This document shows positions 18,652 to 27,338 of a stretch of 64,000 bases of DNA, piece by piece (the stretch's first letter is position 1; each line of letters starts with the position of its first letter). The translations under genes and the position numbers were made by a program. The notes beneath the pieces were generated by a model that made no database searches, was not told where the DNA came from, and saw nothing but the letters and a program-made list of their open reading frames with translations. The stretch is from Salifodinibacter halophilus (lineage in GTDB: Bacteria > Pseudomonadota > Gammaproteobacteria > Nevskiales > Salinisphaeraceae), in assembly GCA_012999515.1 (NCBI GenBank), contig JABEEB010000001.1, positions 434,001 to 498,000 of the forward strand, written 5' to 3'.

Positions 18652-21198
18652 TTATTGCTCGCTGCCGGACGATCCGCTGCTTGATGTCTTATTTGTATCG
18701 GCGCTTTTTTTATTGCTCGTCGTGCTCTTCTTGGAACTGCTTTTGGTAGTGCCGCCTGTCTTCTTCTGGGCTTGGGACGACTTGCTCTTGTTGGTCGTGC
18801 TCGCTTTTGATTTCGTGCTGCTTTTCTGGTTGTTCGCGGTCTGCTTGGACTTGGCGGACGAGGCATTCTTGCCGCGGCCACGTTTTTTCTTGTCCGGGGC
18901 TTTGGCCAGAATATCGCGACACTCGTCGACCGTCAGATCGCCGGGTTCCTGGCTTTTCGGCACACTAGCGTTCTTGCTGCCGTCGGTAATGTAGGGACCG
19001 TACGGGCCGTGCTGGACCTTGATACCGGCCTCAGCGAAGGTTTGGATGACCTTCTTGGCATCAGCTTCTTTTTTCTCGGCGACGACCTCGCGGGCACGTT
19101 CGGGCGTGATGGTATAAGGGTCGTCGCTTTTTAGCGAAGCGAATTTGTTGTCGTATTTCACGTAGGGGCCGAACCGGCCGATGTTGGCCTGCAGGGATTC
19201 GCCTTCGGCGGTTTCGCCGAGATCGCGTGGCAGGTTGAACAGATACAACGCTTTATCGAGCGTGATCTCGTCCATGTCCTGGCCTTTGCGCAGGCTCGCG
19301 AATCGCGGTTTTTCCTCGTCGTCCTTGGAGCCGAGTTGTGCGAATGGCCCGTATTTGCCGATGCGGACGATGACCGGTTTGCCGGTTTCGGGATCGGTGC
19401 CGAGCTCGCGTGCCTGTGCGACTTCTTCGCGGGTTAGATCCTGTTTGGCTTCGATCTGCTGCGAGAAACGCTCCCAGAATTCGGCCAGCAGCGGCTGCCA
19501 GGCTTCCTCGCCGCGCGACACGGCGTCCAGCCGGTCCTCCAAGCGCGCGGTGAAGTCGTAGTCGACATAGTGGGTGAAATGGTCGGTCAAGAACTTGTTG
19601 ACGATCTTGCCGATCGGCGTGGGCATGAAAGCCTTGCCGTCCATTTCGACGTATTCTCGGTCCTGCAGCGTCGAGATGATCGCAGCGTACGTCGACGGTC
19701 GTCCGATATCGTATTCTTCCAGCGTTTTGACCAGCGCGGCCTCGGTAAAGCGCGGCGGTGGTTCGGTGAAATGCTGGCTGGGCTCGATCTTGTCGAGTGT
19801 GATGGCTTCACCCTCGACCAGCGCTGGCAAGCGCTTGTCCGAATCGTCATCGGCGTTGTCGTCGCGACCTTCCTTGTAGACCGCCAGAAAACCGGCCTCT
19901 CTGAGCGTTCGCCCGCTGGCCCGGAAAAGATGCTGGTTATCGCGGTCCGCCGCCAGGTCTGCCGAGACTGTGTCGAACACCGCGGGCACCATCTGACTGG
20001 CCACGGTGCGTTGCCAGATCAACTCATATAGCCGGTGTTGGTCCGAGCTCAGATACGATTTGATCGTGTCCGGGGTGCGCGCACTCCCTGTCGGCCGGAT
20101 TGCTTCGTGGGCTTCCTGCGCGTTTTTCGACTGCGTTTTGAATGTGCGCGGTTTGTCCGGGCAATTATCGGCCCCATAGCGCTGGCCGATGGTCTCGCGG
20201 ATTTCGTTGAGCGCTTCGTTCGCGAGGTTGACCGAGTCGGTTCGCATGTAGGTGATCAAACCGGTGGCCTCGCCGTCGCCGAGCGCGACGCCCTCGTAGA
20301 GCGACTGTGCCGTGCGCATGGTCCGGCGCGCGTTGAAGCCGAGTTTGCGCGCAGCTTCTTGTTGCAGTGTCGAGGTTGTAAACGGTGGTGCCGGGTTGCG
20401 GCGGCGCTGGCTCTTGTCGACTTTGGCGACACGCAGCGTGCCGTTATCGGATGTCGAGTCCTCGCCGTCGCTCGCGGCAGCCATGAGCTTTTCGTAAGCT
20501 GCGTTAGCGCCGGTCTGGTCGTTGAGCGTGAATTGCTCGACTTTCTCGCCGTCGAGTTGTGACAGGCGCGCGGTAAACGGCGTCGCGTCCTTATTCAGAT
20601 GGGCTTCGATGCGCCAGTACTCTTCCGGCACAAACGCCGCGATCTCGGCGTCGCGCTCACAAATCAGCCGCAGCGCGGGTGACTGCACACGGCCGGCTGA
20701 CAAGCCGCGCTGCACCTTCTTCCAGAGCAGCGGTGAGAGATTGAAACCAACGAGATAGTCCAGAGCGCGACGCGCTTGCTGCGCGTTAACCAGATCATTG
20801 GAGATCTCGCGCGGGTTTTCCACGGCATTCTGCACCGCACTCTTGGTGATCTCGTTGAATACGACGCGTTTGACCTGCTTGGTTTCTAGCTCGCCTCGGC
20901 TACGCAGCAATTCCAGCAGGTGCCAAGCAATTGCTTCGCCTTCGCGGTCCGGGTCAGTGGCCAGCACGAGTGATTTCGATTTTTTAAGCTCGCGCTCGAT
21001 CTTGCCGACCTGTTTCGCATTCCGCTCGATGACGTCGTAATGCATCGCGAACTCATCGTCCGGATCAACCGCGCCTTCCTTGGGAATCAGGTCACGGACG
21101 TGGCCATACGAGGCCAGGACTTCGTAATCCTGCCCCAGATATTTTTCAATCGTTCGCGCTTTAGCCGGGGATTCGACTATAACCAGGTTTTCGCTCAT
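18652..21198 (-). CDS. topA: DNA topoisomerase I (type IA)
   Basis: 848 residues; relaxes negative supercoils. The Toprim domain is at the N terminus (VIVESPAKA, later DPDREGEAIAWH), and the catalytic Tyr sits in GLITYMRTDS near residue 310. The C-terminal third has no cysteine-pair zinc ribbons such as enterobacterial TopA has. Instead it carries GxYGPF/GPY-type Topo_C repeats (KYGPFAQLG, RFGPYVKYD, HGPYGPYI) and a tail of about 100 residues of almost pure Lys, Ser, Thr, Gln and Asn, probably a DNA-binding, disordered tail. Confidence 0.96.
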   Translation of the reverse strand: MSENLVIVESPAKARTIEKYLGQDYEVLASYGHVRDLIPKEGAVDPDDEFAMHYDVIERNAKQVGKIERELKKSKSLVLATDPDREGEAIAWHLLELLRSRGELETKQVKRVVFNEITKSAVQNAVENPREISNDLVNAQQARRALDYLVGFNLSPLLWKKVQRGLSAGRVQSPALRLICERDAEIAAFVPEEYWRIEAHLNKDATPFTARLSQLDGEKVEQFTLNDQTGANAAYEKLMAAASDGEDSTSDNGTLRVAKVDKSQRRRNPAPPFTTSTLQQEAARKLGFNARRTMRTAQSLYEGVALGDGEATGLITYMRTDSVNLANEALNEIRETIGQRYGADNCPDKPRTFKTQSKNAQEAHEAIRPTGSARTPDTIKSYLSSDQHRLYELIWQRTVASQMVPAVFDTVSADLAADRDNQHLFRASGRTLREAGFLAVYKEGRDDNADDDSDKRLPALVEGEAITLDKIEPSQHFTEPPPRFTEAALVKTLEEYDIGRPSTYAAIISTLQDREYVEMDGKAFMPTPIGKIVNKFLTDHFTHYVDYDFTARLEDRLDAVSRGEEAWQPLLAEFWERFSQQIEAKQDLTREEVAQARELGTDPETGKPVIVRIGKYGPFAQLGSKDDEEKPRFASLRKGQDMDEITLDKALYLFNLPRDLGETAEGESLQANIGRFGPYVKYDNKFASLKSDDPYTITPERAREVVAEKKEADAKKVIQTFAEAGIKVQHGPYGPYITDGSKNASVPKSQEPGDLTVDECRDILAKAPDKKKRGRGKNASSAKSKQTANNQKSSTKSKASTTNKSKSSQAQKKTGGTTKSSSKKSTTSNKKSADTNKTSSSGSSGSEQ

Positions 21199-21336
21199 GA
21201 ACGTGACTAATGCGGCGGTCGTTTGTTGGTTTCAAGGGCGGCGGGCAGCAGGAAACTAACACAACGGCTCGATGCCGCAACGGGCACGCGGCGTTGCTAG
21301 ACGATTTATGTGGTTTTTTCTGAGGGTCGGGGCAGC

Positions 21337-22452
21337 TCACATGGGCGCGTAAGCGCCACCCGGCAAGCTGACCACACGGCCTTCGAGTTCCAGTATCAGC
21401 AGCGTGGACGCCACATCCGATGCGTTCCAGTCTGTGCGCGCGGCCAGCTCGTCGATGCGCGCTGGTGCGTGGCCCATGGCTTGGATGAGTACCGAAGCCG
21501 AATCAGCGTCGGCTTGGGGCGTTTTTGATTCGCCTGGTTCCCCATGCGCTTCAGGCTGCGCCATGCCGACCGCGTGGAGTTTTGGCGCAAGTGATGTAAA
21601 TATTTGATCGACCGACTCGACTAATTCCGCACCGTCGCGGATTAGCTGGTGACACCCACGCGCTAGTGGATTATGAATTGAACCGGGCACTGCGAATACA
21701 TCACGGCCGGCCTCTGCGGCTAGGCGTGCCGTTATCAGAGATCCGGATTCGCGTGCGGCTTCAACCACGAGTGTGGCCTGTGTCAAACCGGCAATGACGC
21801 GATTGCGGCGCGGAAAGTTGCCGCGCGCTGGCTTCGTGCCGAGCGCGAACTCGGACAGGAGCAGACCATTCGCCACGATACGCTCGGCGAGTGTGGCATT
21901 GACGGCCGGATAAACCTGATCCAGGCCTGTACCGCAGACCGCGATGGTCATGCCACCTGCCGCCAGTGCACCTTCATGGGCGGCTGCGTCGATGCCGCGG
22001 GCTAGGCCGGAGACCACGACCAAACCAGCATTGGCCAATGTGCGTGCGAAATCGTGTGCGAGTTCACGACCACCGGCCGTTGGATTGCGGCTGCCGACAA
22101 TGGCGATCGCTGGCCGATTAAGTAGATCAAGGTCACCGCTGGCATAGAGCCACGGCGGTGCGCCTTCCAGTTCCAGAATCGCGTTTGGGAAACGCGGTTC
22201 CGTGTGGACCAGGAAATGATGATCCGGGGCCTGGAGCCAAGCTCGGGCTGCATTGGACGCGCTACGGTCGTTCGCGCGTAGCTGTTCGCGTGGGCGCTGC
22301 GGCAGGCCGGCACGTGCCAGTTCATCATCGGATGCGGCCAAGGCGGCGGCCGGCGACCCAAAATAGGCGACCAACCGGTGCGCAAGCACCGCGCCGATGC
22401 CGGGCGTACAGGCTAACTCAAGCCAAGCTGCGCTCGATTGCGTCTCGGTCAT
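21337..22452 (-). CDS. dprA: DNA processing protein DprA/Smf
   Basis: 371 residues. An N-terminal SAM-like helical part (PGIGAVLAHRLVAYFG) precedes the Rossmann-like core with IAIVGSRNPTAGG, VVSGLARGIDAAAHEGAL and FPRRNRVIAGL. A winged-helix-like C-terminal domain ends the protein. DprA binds incoming single-stranded DNA and loads RecA in natural transformation; many non-competent bacteria keep it too. Its ATG overlaps the LysM gene stop by four bases. Confidence 0.94.
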   Translation of the reverse strand: MTETQSSAAWLELACTPGIGAVLAHRLVAYFGSPAAALAASDDELARAGLPQRPREQLRANDRSASNAARAWLQAPDHHFLVHTEPRFPNAILELEGAPPWLYASGDLDLLNRPAIAIVGSRNPTAGGRELAHDFARTLANAGLVVVSGLARGIDAAAHEGALAAGGMTIAVCGTGLDQVYPAVNATLAERIVANGLLLSEFALGTKPARGNFPRRNRVIAGLTQATLVVEAARESGSLITARLAAEAGRDVFAVPGSIHNPLARGCHQLIRDGAELVESVDQIFTSLAPKLHAVGMAQPEAHGEPGESKTPQADADSASVLIQAMGHAPARIDELAARTDWNASDVASTLLILELEGRVVSLPGGAYAPM

Positions 22453-23645
22453 TGGGCCGCCGAACGCAGTTGATAGCCGCGGTTGAGGACTTCGTCTGCG
22501 CGCAATACCAAGCCGAATGCGTAGTGGGTGTTGGTTTTGAAAACCATGACACGGCCCACCTGGTGGTCGGGCAGCACCACGTCTTGTCCGGATGCCGGAT
22601 CGGTGACCGTCCGACCCGGTGCGAAAGCCGACAGGATCGTGCCGCGATCCAAGCAGTCGTGTGCGCCGGCGTTGATTGTGACCACTTGATACTGCGCCGC
22701 CACAGGTTGGCTACCGGACATGTCAATGATTTCGGTCTTAACCGGGACAGGCGGCGCATGCGGCTGATAGCCGCGGCCCAACGGGCGGGTTGGTAGCCGG
22801 AGCAGATGATCGCTCACGGCTGCCGTGCGTTTGCTATCGGTTACGACGCCCGTGGCCACCGGCCCGCGCTCGCTAATACGAACTTCTCCGATGTTGTGAA
22901 CCTTCGTGCCGTAAACATGGCCGCTCTGTGGGTCTTTGAGCGACCCCGCCGCGCGTACGATCTGATAACGATCCGGCTCGCTCGAGCCAAGACCTTTGAT
23001 GTAAGTGCGTCGTCCCGTGGTACCAGCTGGTCTCGAGTCGGCAAAGGCCACAATATAGGGCGCGCCAGCTAATTCTCGGCTTGCCACGATGCGGTCACCG
23101 TGTAGAAAGACCTGTATCGCGCGTTGCGGTAATGCCGGTATGGCACTGGCCAATGGTTGGGTGCGTATTTGCGGTTTGAGTTTCTGGTTGTTCGCGGGTC
23201 TCAACTGGAAGCGGCCATCGATGGTGCGCGTTAGAACCAAGCGTTCGCCCGGGTAGATCAGGTTCGGGTTATCGATGTCCGTGTTCTGAGCCCAGAGCTG
23301 CGGCCAGTGCTGTGGGTTTTTTAGGAAATTGGCGGCTAAATCCCAGAGAGTGTCGCCTTTTTTAACGGTGTATCGATGCGGTGCATTCCTTGTAAGCTGA
23401 CGCTGGTGGCCACTTTTATCGGTAGACTGTTGTTCGCCTTGTTGCTGGGCTGTGTGGCCTATACGCGGCGATGTGTGCTTGTTGTCTATCGGCGCCTGGC
23501 ATTGCGACGAGTCGGCATGCGCGCTCGACGCTGCGCGTTTGGGTGGCTGCTGATGGGCGCAGCCGGCCACCAGCCAGACAACCAACAACCCCGTCGTATA
23601 TCGAAATTCGGTGTGTCGATTCGTCGCGCTGATCCGATTCAACAT
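22449..23645 (-). CDS. LysM-domain lipoprotein
   Basis: About 398 residues from the ATG at 23645, which gives a signal peptide with lipobox LVAGC near residue 31. A Ser/Gln-rich linker is followed by one LysM peptidoglycan-binding domain (YTVKKGDTLWDLAANFLKNP, IYPGERLVL). The rest is a beta-rich C-terminal region without a motif I know, in the style of LysM proteins encoded before dprA in many gammaproteobacteria. It probably binds the cell wall. The frame is open to 23936, but that part overlaps the divergent def gene. It starts the minus-strand chain. Confidence 0.85.
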   Translation of the reverse strand: MLNRISATNRHTEFRYTTGLLVVWLVAGCAHQQPPKRAASSAHADSSQCQAPIDNKHTSPRIGHTAQQQGEQQSTDKSGHQRQLTRNAPHRYTVKKGDTLWDLAANFLKNPQHWPQLWAQNTDIDNPNLIYPGERLVLTRTIDGRFQLRPANNQKLKPQIRTQPLASAIPALPQRAIQVFLHGDRIVASRELAGAPYIVAFADSRPAGTTGRRTYIKGLGSSEPDRYQIVRAAGSLKDPQSGHVYGTKVHNIGEVRISERGPVATGVVTDSKRTAAVSDHLLRLPTRPLGRGYQPHAPPVPVKTEIIDMSGSQPVAAQYQVVTINAGAHDCLDRGTILSAFAPGRTVTDPASGQDVVLPDHQVGRVMVFKTNTHYAFGLVLRADEVLNRGYQLRSAAQ

Positions 23646-23712
23646 CCGTAGAATTTCCCGCTTATTCTTATACGACGACAGAACCGTTCCCCCCAATTCT
23701 GAAACATAGCAT

Positions 23713-24225
23713 ATGGCCGTTCTCGAGATACTGGCGTTCCCCGATCCTCGACTGCGAAAGACAACGACAGCGGTGACCGATTTTGACGCCGATTTGTCTG
23801 CGTTTATCGACGATATGTTCGAAACGATGTACGACGCACCGGGTGTTGGTTTGGCGGCGACCCAGGTGGGTGACACACGCCGCGTGGCGGTTATGGACTG
23901 CGGTGGGGATGTTCCCGATCCGATCGTGATGTGCAATCCGGAGATTATCTGGCAGCAGACGCTGACTGATGTCGATGAAGGTTGTTTGTCGGTGCCTGGT
24001 CACACTGATCGAGTCCAGCGTTACCAGCACCTGCGTTTCCGCGCACAAGACCGAGACGGCAACTGGTACGAGCAGGAAGCCAGTGATCTGCTTGCGCAGT
24101 GTGTCCAGCACGAACTCGCCCACCTCGACGGTGGGCTGTATATCGATCAGATATCGCGGCTCAAGCGTGCGCGTATCCGGCGACGCCTTCAGAAAACCGG
24201 CCGTGCCGACGGCGGCGAACGCTGA
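23713..24225 (+). CDS. def: Peptide deformylase
   Basis: 170 residues; removes the formyl group from the N-terminal Met of nascent proteins using Fe2+. All three motifs are present: GVGLAATQVG, EGCLSVPG (metal Cys) and QHELAHLDG (the HExxH metal site). The usual Asp of HEIDH is Ala here, a conservative surface change that does not touch the ligands. It overlaps fmt by one base (TGATG) and is divergent from the LysM gene with 67 bases between. Confidence 0.96.
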   Translation: MAVLEILAFPDPRLRKTTTAVTDFDADLSAFIDDMFETMYDAPGVGLAATQVGDTRRVAVMDCGGDVPDPIVMCNPEIIWQQTLTDVDEGCLSVPGHTDRVQRYQHLRFRAQDRDGNWYEQEASDLLAQCVQHELAHLDGGLYIDQISRLKRARIRRRLQKTGRADGGER

Positions 24226-25148
24226 TGCGTATTGTCTTTGCCGGCACGCCTGATTTTGCATTGCCGAGTTTGGCCGCCGTGCGTGCGAGTGGCCATGAAT
24301 TAGTCGCAGTGGTCACGCAGCCAGATCGCCCGGCTGGCCGCGGCCAGCAACTGACGCCGTCACCGGTCAAAAAGGCGGCTGTTGAAGCAGACGTGCCAGT
24401 CATCGAAGCGGATCGGATGAAAGGCCGTGAAGCGGCTGAGCGCTTGGCATCATTTCAGCCCGATTTGATGGTGGTCGTCGCCTACGGCGCGATCCTCGGG
24501 CGACGCGTGTTGGATGTGCCTCGTTGCGGTTGCGTTAATATCCATGGTTCCTTGTTACCGCGTTGGCGTGGTGCGGCACCCATCGCGCGCGCTTTGCTGA
24601 GCGGCGACGAGACAACCGGCGTGACGCTGACCTGGATGCGCCCAAAACTGGATAGTGGTCCGATCGTCGATACACGTGCTATATCGCTTGATGAGGACAC
24701 TACGGCCGCGGCGCTTCACGATAAGCTGGCGACTCTGGGCGGTCATCTTGTAAGCGGTTATCTCGTCACCGATTGCGACGATTGGCCAGCCGTCGAACAA
24801 GATGAGGCCAAAGCGACCTACGCACCGCCGTTGACCAAAGCCGAGGGCATAATTGATTGGTCGGCCGGCGCATCGGCAATCGTTCGGCGGATCCGTGCGA
24901 TGCAACCGTGGCCTGTGGCTCACAGTGCTCTGGTTGGCGACAACGTGCGCGTGTTCGGCGCGCATGGCACTGACGCCGCGTCTACCCAATCGCCGGGCAC
25001 CGTTGTCGCGGCCGGCGCCGAAGGCATTCGCGTGGCGACCGGCGATAAAGACATTTGCCTGACAGCCGTTCAATTCCCCGGCAAAAAGCGTATGCCGGCC
25101 GCTGAGGCGGCGCGTGGTCGGGCATTGGCAGGCCAGCGTTTTGACTGA
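24225..25148 (+). CDS. fmt: Methionyl-tRNA formyltransferase
   Basis: 307 residues; formylates the initiator Met-tRNA with 10-formyl-THF. The N-terminal start MRIVFAGTPDFALPSL is typical, and the catalytic region HGSLLPRWRGAAPI with the preceding Asn is intact; the C-terminal tRNA-binding domain is full length. An upstream open stretch from 24099 lies inside def. It sits in the classical def-fmt-rsmB operon. Confidence 0.97.
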   Translation: MRIVFAGTPDFALPSLAAVRASGHELVAVVTQPDRPAGRGQQLTPSPVKKAAVEADVPVIEADRMKGREAAERLASFQPDLMVVVAYGAILGRRVLDVPRCGCVNIHGSLLPRWRGAAPIARALLSGDETTGVTLTWMRPKLDSGPIVDTRAISLDEDTTAAALHDKLATLGGHLVSGYLVTDCDDWPAVEQDEAKATYAPPLTKAEGIIDWSAGASAIVRRIRAMQPWPVAHSALVGDNVRVFGAHGTDAASTQSPGTVVAAGAEGIRVATGDKDICLTAVQFPGKKRMPAAEAARGRALAGQRFD

Positions 25149-26454
25149 AGCCGCATCGCATTCAGGCGCGCTACCGCGCGCTGCCGCCGCACGTGCGCTG
25201 AGTGGTGTGGTTGATCAGGGCCGCAGTCTCGATGACGTCCTGCCGGGCATACTCGATGGCTTGGAAGCCAATGATCGTGCGCTGGCCTCGATGCTTGCGC
25301 GTGAGACGGTGCGCTGGCATCGACGGCTGCTGGCTCAGGTTACGCCGCACTTAAAAAACAATAATTTACAGCCTTTTGTTCGAGCGATTATTGAAGTTGG
25401 CGTCTGGCAGCTCGAAGGCACGCGTGTGCCGTCGCACGCCGCCGTGTCGGCGACCGTGGCTGCGGCCAAGCCGCTGGGCGTCGGCCGCGCGGGCGGCTTG
25501 ATCAACGCCGTTCTGCGCAACCATCAGCGCAGCCCCGTAGCGATCCAATCGTCACCGTCGGGTGTTTGCGACAGCATGCCTGATTGGTTGCTCGACGCGA
25601 CGCGCGCTGATTGGCCGGAGCAATGGTGCTCGGTCGTCGCCGCGTTGAACGAACCGGCGCCCATGTGGCTTCGCAACAACGCCCATGCCCAGCCGCGCGA
25701 TGCGTTGGCGGCGCAGCTGTCGGCCCGCGGCATGGATACCACGACATCCACAGTCGGATCGGATGCCTTGCGTCTGACCGAACCAGTCGCCGCCGAGACG
25801 TTGCCTGAGCTGGCAAAAGGGCAGGCATCGATCCAAGATATCGGCGCCCAATTGACCGCCGATATCGTGGCGCCGACGTGCGGCGATCGGATTCTCGATG
25901 CCTGTGCGGCCCCCGGCAACAAGACCGCACATCTATTGGCGCGCGGTGCGGGCGAGGTCGTCGCGTTGGATCATGATGCGAAGCGACTCGAATCACTTGA
26001 GACCAATCTCGCGCGCTGCGGCGTCGAAGCGTCGATGCATACCGCCGACGCCACCGATCCGGAACGTACTTGGTGGGATGGCCAAGGCTTCGATCGCGTG
26101 CTGATCGATGCGCCCTGTAGCGGCACCGGTGTCATACGCCGTCATCCGGACATCAAATGGCTGCGTCGGGCCAGCGATATCGAGCACATGGCTGAACGCC
26201 AACAGGCATTTTTGCGTGCCTTATGGCCGACTTTGGCGCCGGGTGGTGTGCTGGTCTACGTGACTTGCTCGATATTGCGCGCGGAAGGCGTCGACGTTGT
26301 GGCACGTTTTATGGCTGAGCAATCCGACGCCGTGGTACAACCGATCATGGCCGAATGGGGGCAGGCCGAAACCGTCGGTCGGCGACTCGCACCGGGCGAG
26401 ATGGGCTGCGACGGTTTCTACTATGCGCGTCTTATACGCGGGAGTGCGGTGTGA
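25141..26454 (+). CDS. rsmB: 16S rRNA m5C967 methyltransferase RsmB
   Basis: About 437 residues. An N-terminal NusB-like RNA-binding domain is followed by the SAM methyltransferase with DACAAPGNKTAHLL (SAM loop), DAPCSGTGVIRRHPDIKW (PC motif) and VTCSILRAEG (TC catalytic motif). I take the TTG at 25141, overlapping the fmt stop by eight bases; GTG at 25114 is the alternative and adds nine residues. It overlaps fdhD by four bases. Confidence 0.93.
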   Translation: MTEAASHSGALPRAAAARALSGVVDQGRSLDDVLPGILDGLEANDRALASMLARETVRWHRRLLAQVTPHLKNNNLQPFVRAIIEVGVWQLEGTRVPSHAAVSATVAAAKPLGVGRAGGLINAVLRNHQRSPVAIQSSPSGVCDSMPDWLLDATRADWPEQWCSVVAALNEPAPMWLRNNAHAQPRDALAAQLSARGMDTTTSTVGSDALRLTEPVAAETLPELAKGQASIQDIGAQLTADIVAPTCGDRILDACAAPGNKTAHLLARGAGEVVALDHDAKRLESLETNLARCGVEASMHTADATDPERTWWDGQGFDRVLIDAPCSGTGVIRRHPDIKWLRRASDIEHMAERQQAFLRALWPTLAPGGVLVYVTCSILRAEGVDVVARFMAEQSDAVVQPIMAEWGQAETVGRRLAPGEMGCDGFYYARLIRGSAV

Positions 26455-27287
26455 GTAGCAATGCTGAATCGCGGGCCGGATACGCAGATCAGCGCCGGCG
26501 CGTGGGTATCTGCCGTTATCAGGACGGGGCTTATACCGAGCGTGACGATACACTGGCTATCGAGCGGCCGTTGGAGATTCAGGTTGCGGGTGCCCAGCCC
26601 GTCGTCACCATGCGCACGCCGGGTGACGATCTCGAACTGGCGGCGGGGCTGATGCACGGCGAGGGCGTTGTGCATGTGCCGGACGAGATTGTCTATCTCG
26701 ACCACGCGCCGGATGAAGCCGATGTCGTGCGGCTGATGCTCAAGCCAAGCGCGCGCGAGCGATTGGATCACATCGAGCGCAGCACGGTCGTAACCAGCGC
26801 CTGTGGCGTGTGTGGCAAACCGAGTTTTGAGGCACCGAAGCCGCACGCCACTGACGATGACCCATCGCATTGGATGATGACACCGGCCGAGTTAACCGCG
26901 CTGCCGGACCGGTTGCGCGAAGCCCAGGGTGTGTTTGAGGAAACCGGAGGACTACACGCGGCTGGTTTGTTCGACAGCGACCGACATCTGATCGCAGTGC
27001 GCGAAGATGTGGGGCGGCATAACGCGCTCGACAAGCTAATTGGCTGGGCGCTTCTAAACGGACGTCTGCCGCTTGCCGACCATGCTGTCATGTTGTCCGG
27101 CCGCGCGAGCTATGAGCTTGTTCAGAAAAGTGTGGCTGCGGATGTGACTCTAATCGCCGCGATCTCGGCACCTAGCACCTACGCCGTCGATTTGGCGGCG
27201 ACGTTTGATGCGACGTTGGTTGGCTTTGTCCGTGGTCATCGGTTTAATGTCTATACCGGTGCGCGGCGCATTGAGGGCGCAAATTGA
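26451..27287 (+). CDS. fdhD: Formate dehydrogenase sulfurtransferase FdhD
   Basis: About 278 residues; moves sulfur from a cysteine desulfurase to the bis-MGD molybdenum cofactor to make formate dehydrogenase active. The essential pair is in SACGVCGKPSF, and EDVGRHNALDKLIGWAL and VLFxxRASYELVQK-like blocks (MLSGRASYELVQK) follow. The GTG start at 26451 follows GGGAG and overlaps the rsmB stop; the frame opens earlier within rsmB. No formate dehydrogenase gene is in this window. Confidence 0.93.
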   Translation: MSSNAESRAGYADQRRRVGICRYQDGAYTERDDTLAIERPLEIQVAGAQPVVTMRTPGDDLELAAGLMHGEGVVHVPDEIVYLDHAPDEADVVRLMLKPSARERLDHIERSTVVTSACGVCGKPSFEAPKPHATDDDPSHWMMTPAELTALPDRLREAQGVFEETGGLHAAGLFDSDRHLIAVREDVGRHNALDKLIGWALLNGRLPLADHAVMLSGRASYELVQKSVAADVTLIAAISAPSTYAVDLAATFDATLVGFVRGHRFNVYTGARRIEGAN

Positions 27288-27338
27288 TCGCGCGGTACAA
27301 TGCGCGGATTTATAGTGAATCACTAAAACACGAGGCCG

